A program made the position numbers and the translations under genes. A stretch of 64,000 bases of DNA, from positions 3,962,001 to 4,026,000 of the forward strand of contig CP033464.1 in NCBI GenBank assembly GCA_007833815.1. Reading direction: 5' to 3'. Numbering within the stretch: the stretch's first letter is position 1; every line of letters begins with the position of its first letter. Positions 16,083 to 25,464 of the stretch are shown here, piece by piece. A model generated the notes under the pieces. The model ran no database searches. It saw only the letters and a list, made by a program, of their open reading frames with translations, and had not been told where the DNA came from. Source of the DNA: Brevibacillus laterosporus. Its GTDB lineage: Bacteria; Bacillota; Bacilli; Brevibacillales; Brevibacillaceae.

Positions 16083-17049
16083 TCACAGGCAGGATGGCTT
16101 GTAAGTATATTTGCTTTAGTCGTTGCCATTTCAGGTCCATTCCTGACATTACTCGCTTCCGGTATTAATCGTAAAGTCATTCTCTTAACTGCTGTACTTA
16201 TTTTCGCGATTTCAAATATTGTTTATGCCTATACTACGAAATTCGATGTTATGCTAGCTTTCCGTATTCTTCCTGCCATTTTTCATCCTGTCTTTTTTTC
16301 AGTAGCCCTTGTGACTGCAGCTAAACTTGTCCCTTCGGAAAAAAGCAGCAAAGCGGTTACAAAGGTTTTTGCCGGAATAACTGTCGGGTTTGCTTTTGGT
16401 GTGCCTATGACTTCTTATCTCGCGGAACAGTTTTCGTTAGAAGCTGCTTTCTTGTTTGGAGCATTTGTAAGTGTGATTGCCTTTGTAGGAATATTAGCTT
16501 GGCTTCCCTCCATGCCTGTTAAGGAAAAAATGTCTTATGGCAAGCAGCTTGGTATATTACGCAAACCTCAATTGTGGTTAAATATCGTGACAGTTATTTT
16601 TCTCTTTGCAGCTATGTTTTCTGTGTACAGCTACTTTACTGAATATCTTGGACAAGTAACACATATGAACGGATCATGGATTAGTATCATGCTGATGGCT
16701 TTTGGTCTAATTATGATTTTGGGAAATTTTTTATTTGGGTTCTTATTTCATTCCGATGGTTGTTATCGTGTTCATTTGGGGAGCAGTGCATTCTGGCGGG
16801 CTTATTGTCAGTCAAGCATGGTTAACGACTGAGGCAAAAGAAGCTCCCGAATTCGGCAACAGCTTGTTTGTCTCATTTTCCAATCTTGGAATTACTGTAG
16901 GGACTTCTATTGGTGGTTGGTTTATTTCTCACTTGGGTATACATCAACTCTTCTGGAGCGGAATTATGTTTACACTGCTTGCTTTCTTATTGATTATGAT
17001 AAAAATAAAATTTTTCAAATCGAGCGCAGAGGAAGTAAACGTACTTTAA
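16083..17049 (+). pseudogene. MFS transporter (DHA1 drug/purine efflux type), truncated and frameshifted
   Basis: In one frame from 16083 the sequence reads SQAGWLVSIFALVVAISGP and on through NRKVILLTAVL, FRILPAIFHP and KVFAGITVGFAFGVP, i.e. MFS helices 2 to about 9. A stop at 16062 cuts off the N-terminal helix, and near 16740-16760 the frame changes: the C-terminal helices (WGAVHSGGLIVSQAWLT to the end at 17049) continue in another frame with part of the chain missing. No start codon with an RBS is present. The family resembles PbuE/YdhP-type exporters. The region 15709-16082 before it shows no gene I can support. Confidence 0.75.
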
Positions 17050-17200
17050 ACTAACGGGGACGATAGTTCAATAAAAGGTGGCAGTTAAGAATGTGGCTTA
17101 TATGACCTGTGGTGAGGCTTACTATAATTAGCTGTTTATAGGTGTGGTCTTGCGTTCGGGTCGTAGCTTATACAGTGGATAGCCCCTGAATTAAATTGTT

Positions 17201-17473
17201 CTATGAATGTAGGTGGTAAACGAAATAGCTCAATGTCAGAAATATATCGGGTAGGCTTAACTTGCTCCAATGAGTCTTAACATTCCACTTAACATCGCCA
17301 TCACTATAATTCCCATCTACTGTTAACGAGATTTTCCTCCCAGCTTCAAAGCTCCAACTAATCCCCCAAGGTAAGCTTACAGTAAAAGAAGAGAAATCTT
17401 TATCAGTATCAGGAGAGAATTTTTTCAGTACATTATCAACCTGTTTGAAATGCTTTGAATTCAAAACTGTCAT
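17201..17473 (-). CDS. Hypothetical protein, 90 aa
   Basis: The ATG at 17473 is preceded by GGAAG at a good distance, and the product (90 aa) has a plausible amino-acid mix with alternating hydrophobic residues (FTVSLPWGISWSFEAG, ISLTVDG) that suggests a beta-rich fold. No signal peptide or membrane segment. I do not recognise the family. It stands alone between a broken MFS gene and mrfB, so context gives no function; it may itself be a fragment. Confidence 0.45.
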   Translation of the reverse strand: MTVLNSKHFKQVDNVLKKFSPDTDKDFSSFTVSLPWGISWSFEAGRKISLTVDGNYSDGDVKWNVKTHWSKLSLPDIFLTLSYFVYHLHS

Positions 17474-17717
17474 TCATTGCACTTCCTTTTATGATATCTA
17501 GGAGCTATGGAAGTGATCAGCCCCATATTGGAACATGCACATGCTGAATGGATGTAAACTATCCCCGCTTCCTGGACCAATAGAGCGCCTGAACTATCGG
17601 GAATTTATATGAGAAAGACAAAAAGACTCTCCCTCAGTACTGCCACTGCCTACTAAGAGAAAGTCTTTCCTTTCAAACTATATGAATTGATAAGCTGACA
17701 TACAATCGTAGTAAAGA

Positions 17718-19019
17718 TTACTTGGCATAATCCCCTCGAAACAAACTCTCACTAGTCCGACCCAGCTTTTTCTCTAATCGAATGAGTCGTTTCTCGTACA
17801 TATCCCGTTCTGCTTTATTGCGTTGTCGTAAATACGCCGTTTTCTTTTGCCAGCGCTCGAATGCCAGTTTTGTATACGCATATGCCTTATCATATTCTTT
17901 CAATTGATGCTCATATATCTTGGCTACCTCGATACAAATGTCTTCGGTGCCCCATTCTTTCTCTCTCATGCAAGCTTCATAGCAATAAAGCGCTTTGGTC
18001 CAGTCCCTTTGACGTTTGTATAAGTGCCCAAGCGCAGCTTTTGCCCGCCCTGCATAGGGATGTGTACTCCGTGCCACTTCCTTATAATGGGACAAAGCCA
18101 TCTGCTCTGCTCCTATCGCTTCGTACCAGCGAGCCACTTCATAGCGTTCTTCCATAGAAATCGTAACAGTCTCTACAGACAGTAGCATGTTAGAAATATG
18201 AATATATAAGGTGATTAGAGAGAGTACATCTACTTCGTTATGCTGCAAAACACCAGCGATATGCTCTGGATCCTGCTGGCGTACGTAATCAAAATAAAGC
18301 ATGGGAGCAAGTGAACCCGGAACATCCTCCAAGCGTCTGATTCCCAGCTTTTGTTCTTCTATAATGGACAAGCGACAAGATACCAGCTCATTCTTCCATA
18401 GTCGTCTCGCCCCGTGTAGCAAATCGATATGTCCAAATACAGGCAGGGCAGGCACATCATTTCGGACCAGAGTATGCCTAGTTTTCACCTGCGGCCAGTC
18501 AAATGATTTTCCATTGTACGTGACAAGCTGTTTGGACTCTTTTACATCTGCTAAAAAAGATTGATACAACGTAATTTCAGAAAAAGGATCGGCCAGAAAA
18601 TGCTGTCGAACTACCACTTCATCTTGTTCGAGCTTGCTGTAGCCTAACAAAAATATGGTATTGCCCACTCCGCCGTGTAATCCAGTTGTTTCCGTATCAA
18701 AAAACAGCAAATCCTCTGGACGTTTGTTAGCAGCAGATAAGGGATGCTCCAAACCACTTTCGTTCCATCTATGAATGACGTCAAGTAACGCCGAAAATTC
18801 ATAGTTTCCATGAATCATGTCTAACGGATAGCGCACTTCTCGCACCATAGCATACTCTTCCTCACCAAAGAACGGTTTGGCTTGAAGTCGTCTCCACGTA
18901 TCCGCATACGGAATCTGGGATTCAGGTTGTTCCGGTTTTTCCTGCCCGTCCACCTGCTCCTTGTTACTACCAGTCGTCAGATGCTTTCTCATCCGCTGCA
19001 ATTTGTTTTTAAGAGACAA
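17718..19019 (-). CDS. mrfB: MrfB/YprB: DEDD-type 3'-5' exonuclease with TPR-like tail
   Basis: Start chosen at TTG 19019, six bases after AAGGAGGTG; an upstream in-frame ATG at 19043 lies further inside mrfA without an RBS. The 433-aa product has a charged N-terminal tail (to ~80), an RNase H-like exonuclease domain with LFFDTETTG, LVTYNGKSFDWP and the late HNEVDVLSL (the acidic metal-binding residues), and C-terminal tetratricopeptide-like helices from ~290. In Bacillus subtilis YprB (MrfB) acts with helicase YprA (MrfA) in a UvrABC-independent repair path for mitomycin C adducts. The gene overlaps mrfA by 11 bases, so the two are co-translated. Confidence 0.9.
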   Translation of the reverse strand: MSLKNKLQRMRKHLTTGSNKEQVDGQEKPEQPESQIPYADTWRRLQAKPFFGEEEYAMVREVRYPLDMIHGNYEFSALLDVIHRWNESGLEHPLSAANKRPEDLLFFDTETTGLHGGVGNTIFLLGYSKLEQDEVVVRQHFLADPFSEITLYQSFLADVKESKQLVTYNGKSFDWPQVKTRHTLVRNDVPALPVFGHIDLLHGARRLWKNELVSCRLSIIEEQKLGIRRLEDVPGSLAPMLYFDYVRQQDPEHIAGVLQHNEVDVLSLITLYIHISNMLLSVETVTISMEERYEVARWYEAIGAEQMALSHYKEVARSTHPYAGRAKAALGHLYKRQRDWTKALYCYEACMREKEWGTEDICIEVAKIYEHQLKEYDKAYAYTKLAFERWQKKTAYLRQRNKAERDMYEKRLIRLEKKLGRTSESLFRGDYAK

Positions 19020-21291
19020 ACGCTGCACCTCCTTGCGCCACACGCAACAGAGATAGTGCTAGTTCTTTTCCATCCTGTTCTACATATCCGATACAAGAAG
19101 GACATCCTGAGGCACATGGACACGAGCTAATCATCTCTTCCGCTTTAGCAAGAATGATTTCCATCTGTTTATAAACCTGTTCGCTAAGCCCAATGCCACC
19201 TGGATAGCGATCGTAAAAGAAAATAGTAGGTTGACTAGAATGAACAGCTTTTCGCTGGGTGATTACATGTAAATCTTTAGGATCGCACATCACCCACAAA
19301 GGCGCAACGTGTTGCAACACATGTCCTGCCCCAACAAGCCCCAACTCCACTTCCTCTTGTCCAATTGTCTGTAGGATGGATTCTGGAAAGCTAATCCAAG
19401 CTGCATTCGTATGCAATTCTTCTTCTGGCAAATGAATCGGACCTGATCCAATGTTCTCATGCGTCTCAAACTTGATTTTCTTAAAAATCGTTGCCATCGC
19501 ATTGACGGCTACTTCTCCGTAAGCCAATTCGGTCTCTTTGTGCATACGTGTAGCATCTGACTCTAGCACTTTTAGCTGCACAGCCAAGTTAGCATCTGTA
19601 TAATAATCGACCTGAACCTCACGAATAAAAGCCTTCTTCTCTTCATAATCCAGTTTTTCCACCTGATACTGCACTCCTTGATGCAGATAAATCGCTTCTT
19701 CATGCAATAGCGTCATGGAGCTGAAACGGTCCATTTCTCCAATAACCTTTTCCTGTCCACGTTCGGTAATGTCGACAATGACCACATTCTCTTGTGAAGC
19801 AGAACGCAAGCTGATGTTATGCGCCGGGAAAGAGTCGTTCATCCAGAACCACTTCCCTTTAGAATAATGCAGAATCTGTTCTTCTGTTAAAAATTCTAGA
19901 ATCTCTACAATTTCAGCCTGACCAAATGCATCTCCTTTGTTGAAAGGTAGCTCGTAAGCTGCACACTTCAAGTGATCCACGAGAATGATCAGATTATCAG
20001 GATTAATACGCGCTGATTCAGGATTTCGTTCAAAAAAATACTCAGGGTGTTGAATAATGTATTGGTCGAGTGGTGAAGAACTACCTACCATGACAACAAC
20101 AGACTCGTCTTGACGACGCCCAGCTCTTCCTGCCTGCTGCCATGTACTAGCCACGGAACCCGGATAGCCCGTAATGACGCATGCTTGCAATTGTCCAATA
20201 TCCACCCCAAGCTCCAGTGCATTCGTACTAACCACCCCAACAATGTCACCTTGTCGCAGTCCCCGTTCGATTTGTCTTCGTTGCGTTGGTAAATACCCGC
20301 CTCTGTAGCCTTGAATCGTTTTAGGTCCCAGTTTTTTACGGATCAGCTCCTGTAAGTAGGTAAGAAGAATCTCTACACGCACACGACTTCTCGCAAATAA
20401 AATGGTTTGAATTCCGTTTGTCAAAAAGGCGGAAGCAATGTCCCTAGCTTCTAAAGTTGCACTGCGTCGTATATTTAATTGATGGTTTACGATAGGTGGA
20501 TTATAAAAAATAAAATGCTTAGTCCCTGTCGGAGCTCCATTGTTGTTTACAAGCTCCATCTGCTCCTCTGTAATCTGTTCTGCTAATTGCAATGGATTCG
20601 CAATGGTTGCGGAAGTACAAATAAACTGCGGATGTGAGCCATAATAGGCGCAGATACGCTTCAATCTTCTAATAACATTAGCAACGTGACTCCCAAACAC
20701 ACCTCGATATATATGCAGCTCATCAATTACCACATATTTCAAATGTTCAAAAAAAGCCACCCATTTGGTATGATGAGGCAAGATTGCAGAATGTAGCATG
20801 TCCGGGTTAGTAATTACAATATTGCCGGCTTTCCGCACCATTTGCCGGATATTTGCTGGTGTATCCCCATCATAGGTTTCCGTTTTGATAGATAGTCCCA
20901 TCTCATTAATTAATTCATGTAATTCACTCTTTTGATCTTGCGCCAAGGCTTTAGTGGGAAACATATATAACGCTCGCGCCTGAGCATCATGAGCCAACGT
21001 TTGCAATACCGGCAAGTGATAGCACATGCTTTTTCCCGAAGCGGTGGGAGTTACTGCGACTATATGCTTCCCATTTTGAATATGGCGAAAAGCCGTTTCT
21101 TGATGTGTATATAAAGAGGAAATTCCTCGTTTACTTAAAGCTAGTGCGATGCGCTCATCCAATTGCTCTGGGAACGGCACCACTTTTGGATCACGGGGCG
21201 GAATGGTCGTCCAGTTGACGATGTTTTGTTTGATCCGTTCGTCGGAACGAAACTCTTCCAAGAGTTCTGTCATGTTTTTCTTTCGTAGCAT
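19009..21291 (-). CDS. mrfA: MrfA/YprA: DEAD/DEAH-box helicase with C-terminal zinc domain
   Basis: A 760-aa superfamily 2 helicase: motif I TPTASGKS, motif II DELH, motif III TSAT, and motif VI WQQAGRAGR. The C-terminal DUF1998 region ends in a four-cysteine cluster (CPCASGCPSC) for zinc. Length agrees with YprA. The protein moves 3'-5' on DNA and with MrfB excises mitomycin-damaged sites in B. subtilis; that role is carried over by homology. The start at ATG 21291 has a GAGGGTGATC RBS. mrfA is first of the two-gene operon, 113 bp from the Rrf2 gene, which is transcribed in the same direction upstream. Confidence 0.93.
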   Translation of the reverse strand: MLRKKNMTELLEEFRSDERIKQNIVNWTTIPPRDPKVVPFPEQLDERIALALSKRGISSLYTHQETAFRHIQNGKHIVAVTPTASGKSMCYHLPVLQTLAHDAQARALYMFPTKALAQDQKSELHELINEMGLSIKTETYDGDTPANIRQMVRKAGNIVITNPDMLHSAILPHHTKWVAFFEHLKYVVIDELHIYRGVFGSHVANVIRRLKRICAYYGSHPQFICTSATIANPLQLAEQITEEQMELVNNNGAPTGTKHFIFYNPPIVNHQLNIRRSATLEARDIASAFLTNGIQTILFARSRVRVEILLTYLQELIRKKLGPKTIQGYRGGYLPTQRRQIERGLRQGDIVGVVSTNALELGVDIGQLQACVITGYPGSVASTWQQAGRAGRRQDESVVVMVGSSSPLDQYIIQHPEYFFERNPESARINPDNLIILVDHLKCAAYELPFNKGDAFGQAEIVEILEFLTEEQILHYSKGKWFWMNDSFPAHNISLRSASQENVVIVDITERGQEKVIGEMDRFSSMTLLHEEAIYLHQGVQYQVEKLDYEEKKAFIREVQVDYYTDANLAVQLKVLESDATRMHKETELAYGEVAVNAMATIFKKIKFETHENIGSGPIHLPEEELHTNAAWISFPESILQTIGQEEVELGLVGAGHVLQHVAPLWVMCDPKDLHVITQRKAVHSSQPTIFFYDRYPGGIGLSEQVYKQMEIILAKAEEMISSCPCASGCPSCIGYVEQDGKELALSLLRVAQGGAAFVS

Positions 21292-21404
21292 TTTTTGATC
21301 ACCCTCTTCTCTTTCTATTGTACAAGTGAAGGCAGAAGAATAGACGGTCGATCGCTAGCTTTACATGCACAACGTATTTGTACTCTTATTTACCCGTTGA
21401 TGAG

Positions 21405-21833
21405 CTACTCTGTCAGCTTTTTACTCACACCAAGTCCATTCAACACATCTGCTACGGTTTTACTTGCTAGTTCTCTCTCCATCGCTTGCTGGGCACTCGA
21501 AAAGACGTCGGTCAGGGTGTGTTGAATCTGTTTCCCAATCGAACAATCTGGATTAGGCTCCTCATGAATAGCAAACAGCTCATCTGGGCTTTGCACTGCT
21601 TTGTAAACGTCAAGAAGAGTTATCTCCTCTGGGCTTTTTGTTAACGTGGCACCGGGAGCACCGACTGTAGACTCTAACATTCCTGCTTTTTTTAACATAC
21701 TACTAATGCGACGAATAACCACCGGATTCGTATTTACACTTCCAGCTATATAAGCTGATGTAGCCTGTCCACAGGGAGTGGATGCTACTAATGAAAGGAT
21801 ATGAATAGCTACTGCAAAACGACTATTTACCAT
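21405..21833 (-). CDS. Rrf2-family transcriptional regulator, YwnA-like
   Basis: Start at ATG 21833 behind GGGGAGAG (an upstream in-frame ATG at 21854 lacks an RBS); 142 aa. The N-terminal winged helix begins NSRFAVAIHILSL, with the HTH around AYIAGSVNTNPVVIRRISS, the usual Rrf2 layout. Only one cysteine is seen in the region where IscR and NsrR carry three for an Fe-S cluster (PDCSIGKQIQ), so it is probably a non-cluster member such as YwnA or CymR-like proteins. Its targets are not evident. It lies between the pit terminator and mrfA. Confidence 0.85.
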   Translation of the reverse strand: MVNSRFAVAIHILSLVASTPCGQATSAYIAGSVNTNPVVIRRISSMLKKAGMLESTVGAPGATLTKSPEEITLLDVYKAVQSPDELFAIHEEPNPDCSIGKQIQHTLTDVFSSAQQAMERELASKTVADVLNGLGVSKKLTE

Positions 21834-21893
21834 TTGCTCTCCCCCTATATCCATGTTTGGATAGTCGCTACTCCTACTTTATACTTTTTTCGA

Positions 21894-22005
21894 CACAAAA
21901 AAAACACCTAAAAGATACACCTCCAAATAACATGTAGGAGGTAGCTTCCAAACAGACTCTGCTCTATTATGAACATAATCGGTTTTCTTTATCTTTTAGG
22001 TGTTC
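21894..22005 (-). terminator. Terminator of the phosphate transporter gene with an unusually large apical region
   Basis: On the minus strand AACACCTAAAAGATA (22004-21990) pairs perfectly over 15 bp with TATCTTTTAGGTGTT (21917-21903) and is followed by eight Ts. The 72-base apical region holds an inner hairpin ACCTCC/GGAGGT. Confidence 0.7.
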
Positions 22006-22010
22006 TTGTT

Positions 22011-23012
22011 TTACACAAATAGCATGACTACCTTGAATAAACCAGCGGACAACAGTGCTGTAATCGGCATGGTGATTATCCAAGTGAACACAATCCGTCG
22101 TGCTACCCCCCACTTCACATCTTTCACACGCTGTGCCGATCCTACCCCCATAATAGAAGAGGAGATTACGTGTGTGGTACTTACAGGCAAGTGCAGGAAA
22201 GTAAATCCAAAAATGATAAAGGCCGACGACAAATCTGCTGCTGCACCACTAACCGGCTTTAATTTAGTAATTTTGCCTCCAACCGTTTTAATAATTCTCC
22301 ATCCACCTACCATAGTACCAAGTCCCATTGCTAATGCAACAGATACTCGAATCCAGGTCGGAATGTCTGTAGTGGTCTGGAGACCGGCTGTTATCAAGGC
22401 CATCGTCATAATCCCCATCGTTTTCTGTGCATCGTTTGTTCCATGGCTAAACGATTGCAAAGCAGCCGTCATCATTTGAAAGATACGAAATCCCTTATTC
22501 GTTTTGGCCAAATTAGAATTGCGGAATACAATCTTGAATAAAGACATAATTAAAAATCCAAAGACTAACGCTACGATAGGAGAAATCAGCAAGGCCTCCA
22601 TAATACGAATAAATCCTGAATAATTTAAGCTCCACAATCCTTCTGAAGCGATAGCAGCACCAGCGATTGAACCAACCAGCGCATGTGAAGAACTGCTAGG
22701 AATTCCATAGTACCATGTAATTAGATTCCAGGCTATTGCTCCAATTAGAGCGCATAAGAGCACAATCGAACCATTTTCTAAGGAGAAAGGATCGACAATA
22801 TCTTTTGTGATTGTTTGGGCTACCCCGGTAAATAATAAGGCACCTAAAAAGTTCATCAAAGCTGCCATTACGATTGCTACATGAGGAGGCAACGCTCTTG
22901 TAGATACGGAAGTTGCAATCGTATTGGCTGTATCGTGAAATCCGTTTATAAAGTCAAAAGCCAAGCCTAGGATGATGATACAGACCAAAATAAAAAGTAC
23001 ACTATCCATCAT
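22011..23012 (-). CDS. pit: Low-affinity inorganic phosphate transporter, PiT family
   Basis: A 333-aa membrane protein with about ten hydrophobic segments. The N-terminal FDFINGFHDTANTIATSVST and the second, C-terminal GTNDAQKTMG repeat are the two PiT signature motifs that line the phosphate and cation path. It moves metal-phosphate with protons or sodium. It follows a DUF47 (PhoU-like) gene by 14 bases, the standard ykaA-pit arrangement in bacilli. Start at ATG 23012 with an AAAGGGG RBS. The stop is followed directly by a strong terminator. Confidence 0.93.
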   Translation of the reverse strand: MMDSVLFILVCIIILGLAFDFINGFHDTANTIATSVSTRALPPHVAIVMAALMNFLGALLFTGVAQTITKDIVDPFSLENGSIVLLCALIGAIAWNLITWYYGIPSSSSHALVGSIAGAAIASEGLWSLNYSGFIRIMEALLISPIVALVFGFLIMSLFKIVFRNSNLAKTNKGFRIFQMMTAALQSFSHGTNDAQKTMGIMTMALITAGLQTTTDIPTWIRVSVALAMGLGTMVGGWRIIKTVGGKITKLKPVSGAAADLSSAFIIFGFTFLHLPVSTTHVISSSIMGVGSAQRVKDVKWGVARRIVFTWIITMPITALLSAGLFKVVMLFV

Positions 23013-23026
23013 GGAACCCCTTTTCT

Positions 23027-23647
23027 TTAGACATTTCTCATGATGATCGTTTCAAGTGCATTGGCTACATCTTCACAACTATCTGCAACGCCTTCGAACA
23101 TCTCATAAATCTCTTTATATTGCATGATGGCAATTGGGTCCTTTTGATTAGCAAAAAGTTGACGAATACTTCTATCCAGAACAGCATCCGCTTTTGATTC
23201 CAAGTCGTTAATCTTTACTACATAAGGATGAATATCGTGCATTTTCTTTTGAAACAGCAGATCGGTTGCCCCTGCAATCTCCTTAGTAGCTGCAAGCAAC
23301 AGAACAGTAAATTCTTTCATATGCTCGTCCCACGTTTTGATATTATACATCTCTAAGCGAGAAGCAAGCTCTTCAAAACCGTCCAATACATCGTCTAGCT
23401 TCACAGCCAAAGCCAAGATATCTTCGCGCTCAATCGGTGTGATAAATGCTTTGTTTAATTCCATAATAACTTTATGTATATGTGTATCTGCCTTATGCTC
23501 ATAGTCTTTCATGACACTAGAGAAGGTCACCAGATCTTCCTCGTTCTTCTCGGGAAAATGGGCAAAATACTGGGCAGACTCCTCAATAATGCTTACAACC
23601 TGGCTCAAAGTGCTAAAAAATTTATCGTCTTTTGGTCTAAAAATCAT
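23027..23647 (-). CDS. DUF47 PhoU-like accessory protein of the Pit transporter (YkaA family)
   Basis: Start at ATG 23647, preceded by AGGAGG; the longer in-frame reading from 23686 lies within the TetR gene. The 206-aa all-helical protein begins IFRPKDDKFFSTL and contains KDYEHKADTHIHKV and LDDVLDGFEELASR, the acidic metal-binding motifs of DUF47/PhoU-like proteins. Such proteins regulate PiT activity. It overlaps the upstream TetR stop by 4 bases (ATGA), so regulator, accessory protein and pit form one transcription unit. Confidence 0.9.
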   Translation of the reverse strand: MIFRPKDDKFFSTLSQVVSIIEESAQYFAHFPEKNEEDLVTFSSVMKDYEHKADTHIHKVIMELNKAFITPIEREDILALAVKLDDVLDGFEELASRLEMYNIKTWDEHMKEFTVLLLAATKEIAGATDLLFQKKMHDIHPYVVKINDLESKADAVLDRSIRQLFANQKDPIAIMQYKEIYEMFEGVADSCEDVANALETIIMRNV

Positions 23648-24270
23648 AAATTCTCCTCCTCTTTCTCCAAATCTCGTGCAAAACAATCAGAAGGAGTCCC
23701 AGGTGATATCCCTCGGATGAATGTGTTTATAGTATGGTGTATTATCTCTTGCTCATTCAACGTAATTAACGACTGACACATACTCAGTCGCATAAAAAAG
23801 TAGCCCGTGGTGAGACAAATAAATAATTCTGCCGTAGCAACACAATCAATATCAGCTATCTTACCTTTATCCTTCATCTTAGTAAAATAATCAGTCAGCA
23901 TTTGTTTAAACTGATTCGGCTGGATCGAGATTTTTTTCACAAGCTCAGCAAACACAGTTGGGTCACGAAAACTAATTGAAATAATATCCTGCATCTCGGT
24001 AAGTTGCCGCAAAAAATATTGGCCGATATGTAACAGGTCCACTTCCAGTTCCCATGTGAAGTAATCTCTAATGTTGTCCATCTTAAAAGTGTGCCTTTGC
24101 ACGATCATTTCCATAATTTTGTCTTTACTACCAAAGTTTCTAAAAATTGTCACTTCATTAACTCCGGCTTTTTCGGCAATTGCTTTCGTAGTCGTAGCTC
24201 TGTAGCCCTGTTCTTTCAACAAGTCTATCGTAGCTTGCAGAATTTTATCATTTGTCGATTCTTTCCTCAT
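23644..24270 (-). CDS. TetR-family transcriptional regulator
   Basis: A 208-aa regulator with an N-terminal helix-turn-helix (ATTTKAIAEKAGVNEVTIFR, about residues 24-43) and a helical ligand domain typical of TetR proteins. It starts at ATG 24270, divergent from the two-gene membrane system at 24448, and is coupled by a 4-base overlap to the DUF47-pit pair downstream. A perfect TGCAAG-N6-CTTGCA palindrome in the divergent region is the likely operator. It could therefore regulate phosphate uptake, the divergent genes, or both. The inducer cannot be deduced. Confidence 0.88.
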   Translation of the reverse strand: MRKESTNDKILQATIDLLKEQGYRATTTKAIAEKAGVNEVTIFRNFGSKDKIMEMIVQRHTFKMDNIRDYFTWELEVDLLHIGQYFLRQLTEMQDIISISFRDPTVFAELVKKISIQPNQFKQMLTDYFTKMKDKGKIADIDCVATAELFICLTTGYFFMRLSMCQSLITLNEQEIIHHTINTFIRGISPGTPSDCFARDLEKEEENL

Positions 24271-24294
24271 CTCTTTTCACCCTAGTTTTATGAA

Positions 24295-24312
24295 TGCAAG
24301 CACTTACTTGCA
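24295..24312. promoter_or_regulatory. Palindromic operator candidate for the TetR regulator
   Basis: TGCAAGCACTTACTTGCA is a perfect inverted repeat of TGCAAG with a 6-base spacer, 25 bp before the TetR start and about 135 bp before the divergent permease gene. Size and place fit autoregulation by a TetR dimer. Confidence 0.6.
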
Positions 24313-24447
24313 AGGAAAAGTATAGTTCACAGACAGAACAGATGTCAATTTTTTAGAAAACTTAGCTGTGTTAGAAAAAAAATTAAATCGTAATGATTTC
24401 GGTTTATCTGTTATAGTATGTTATGAATACTTGAATAGGAGGTTTAT

Positions 24448-25449
24448 ATGCTCGCAAAACTTCGTACGATTTCTCTAGAAATGGGCTTTGCTCTGATCAT
24501 GGGGGCTTTGTTATACCTATTTCTGTCAGGAGGTCAGCTCCCATCAATTCTTTCAAATCTACATTACTCTACCCAGCTATTAGATGTAAAAACTCTATTT
24601 CTTAGTATTTTGCTTGAGGCTATTCCATTTGTGTTGATTGGTGTGTTCTTTTCTGCATTATTACAAACCTTCGTTAGTGACGAAACTGTCCGAAAATGGA
24701 CACCTAGGAATCCGATCCTAGCTATTCCGTTTGCTACCATGCTTGGGTTTCTATTTCCCGTCTGTGAATGTGCTATCGTGCCGATTGTACGTCGCCTGAT
24801 TCATAAAGGTATGCCTGTTTATGTGGGGATGATCTTTCTGTTAGCAGGACCAATCGTTAACCCAGTTGTAATGGCAGCTACTTATACTGCCTTTCCTAAT
24901 CAGCCACAGATGGTTTTGTATCGCACTCTGTTTGCTTTTATTGTTGCTGCTGCTGTGGGGCTCATTCTTTTTTTTACACAAAAAACCAGCCCTTTGAAAA
25001 TAGGTAGTGAATATGAAATAAAACATGAGGAACAGCATCTCAACATGCAGGGAAAAAAGCTAAGTAGTACGTTTACTCACGCGGTCGATGAGTTCTTTGA
25101 TATGGGGAAATTCCTCATTTTCGGGGCGTTGATTAGTGCGATTATTCAAGTGTATGTCTCTCGGGATGTTCTGACCTCTTTCTCAGAAACTCCCTTACAT
25201 GCCAACCTAACAATGATGGGGCTCGGGTTTATTTTTTCTCTCTGTTCAGAAGCAGATGCTTTTATTGCAGCATCGTTTTCTGGCACATTTAGCAAAGGCT
25301 CTTTACTCGCTTTCATGGTGTTTGGCCCGATGATCGACTTGAAAAATACGTTACTGTTAGCAAGTGTCTTCCGTATCGGGTTTGTTGCGAAATTGATTAG
25401 TTTAGTGACGTTATTGGTTTTGTTGCTAACTCTATTTTATCCATTATGA
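24448..25449 (+). CDS. Permease, UPF0718 / YcgR family
   Basis: A 333-aa membrane protein with about eight to ten helices. The conserved FPVCECAIVPIVRRL motif after the third helix and the late SLCSEADAFIAASF motif, each with a cysteine and an acidic residue, are typical of UPF0718 permeases; they suggest metal or thiol chemistry in the membrane. The RBS is AGGAGG and the next gene starts 15 bases after the stop. Members are found beside metal-resistance genes in some bacteria, so transition-metal export is possible but unproved here. Probably controlled by the divergent TetR gene. Confidence 0.82.
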   Translation: MLAKLRTISLEMGFALIMGALLYLFLSGGQLPSILSNLHYSTQLLDVKTLFLSILLEAIPFVLIGVFFSALLQTFVSDETVRKWTPRNPILAIPFATMLGFLFPVCECAIVPIVRRLIHKGMPVYVGMIFLLAGPIVNPVVMAATYTAFPNQPQMVLYRTLFAFIVAAAVGLILFFTQKTSPLKIGSEYEIKHEEQHLNMQGKKLSSTFTHAVDEFFDMGKFLIFGALISAIIQVYVSRDVLTSFSETPLHANLTMMGLGFIFSLCSEADAFIAASFSGTFSKGSLLAFMVFGPMIDLKNTLLLASVFRIGFVAKLISLVTLLVLLLTLFYPL

Positions 25450-25464
25450 TAGGAGGTCTCGATA

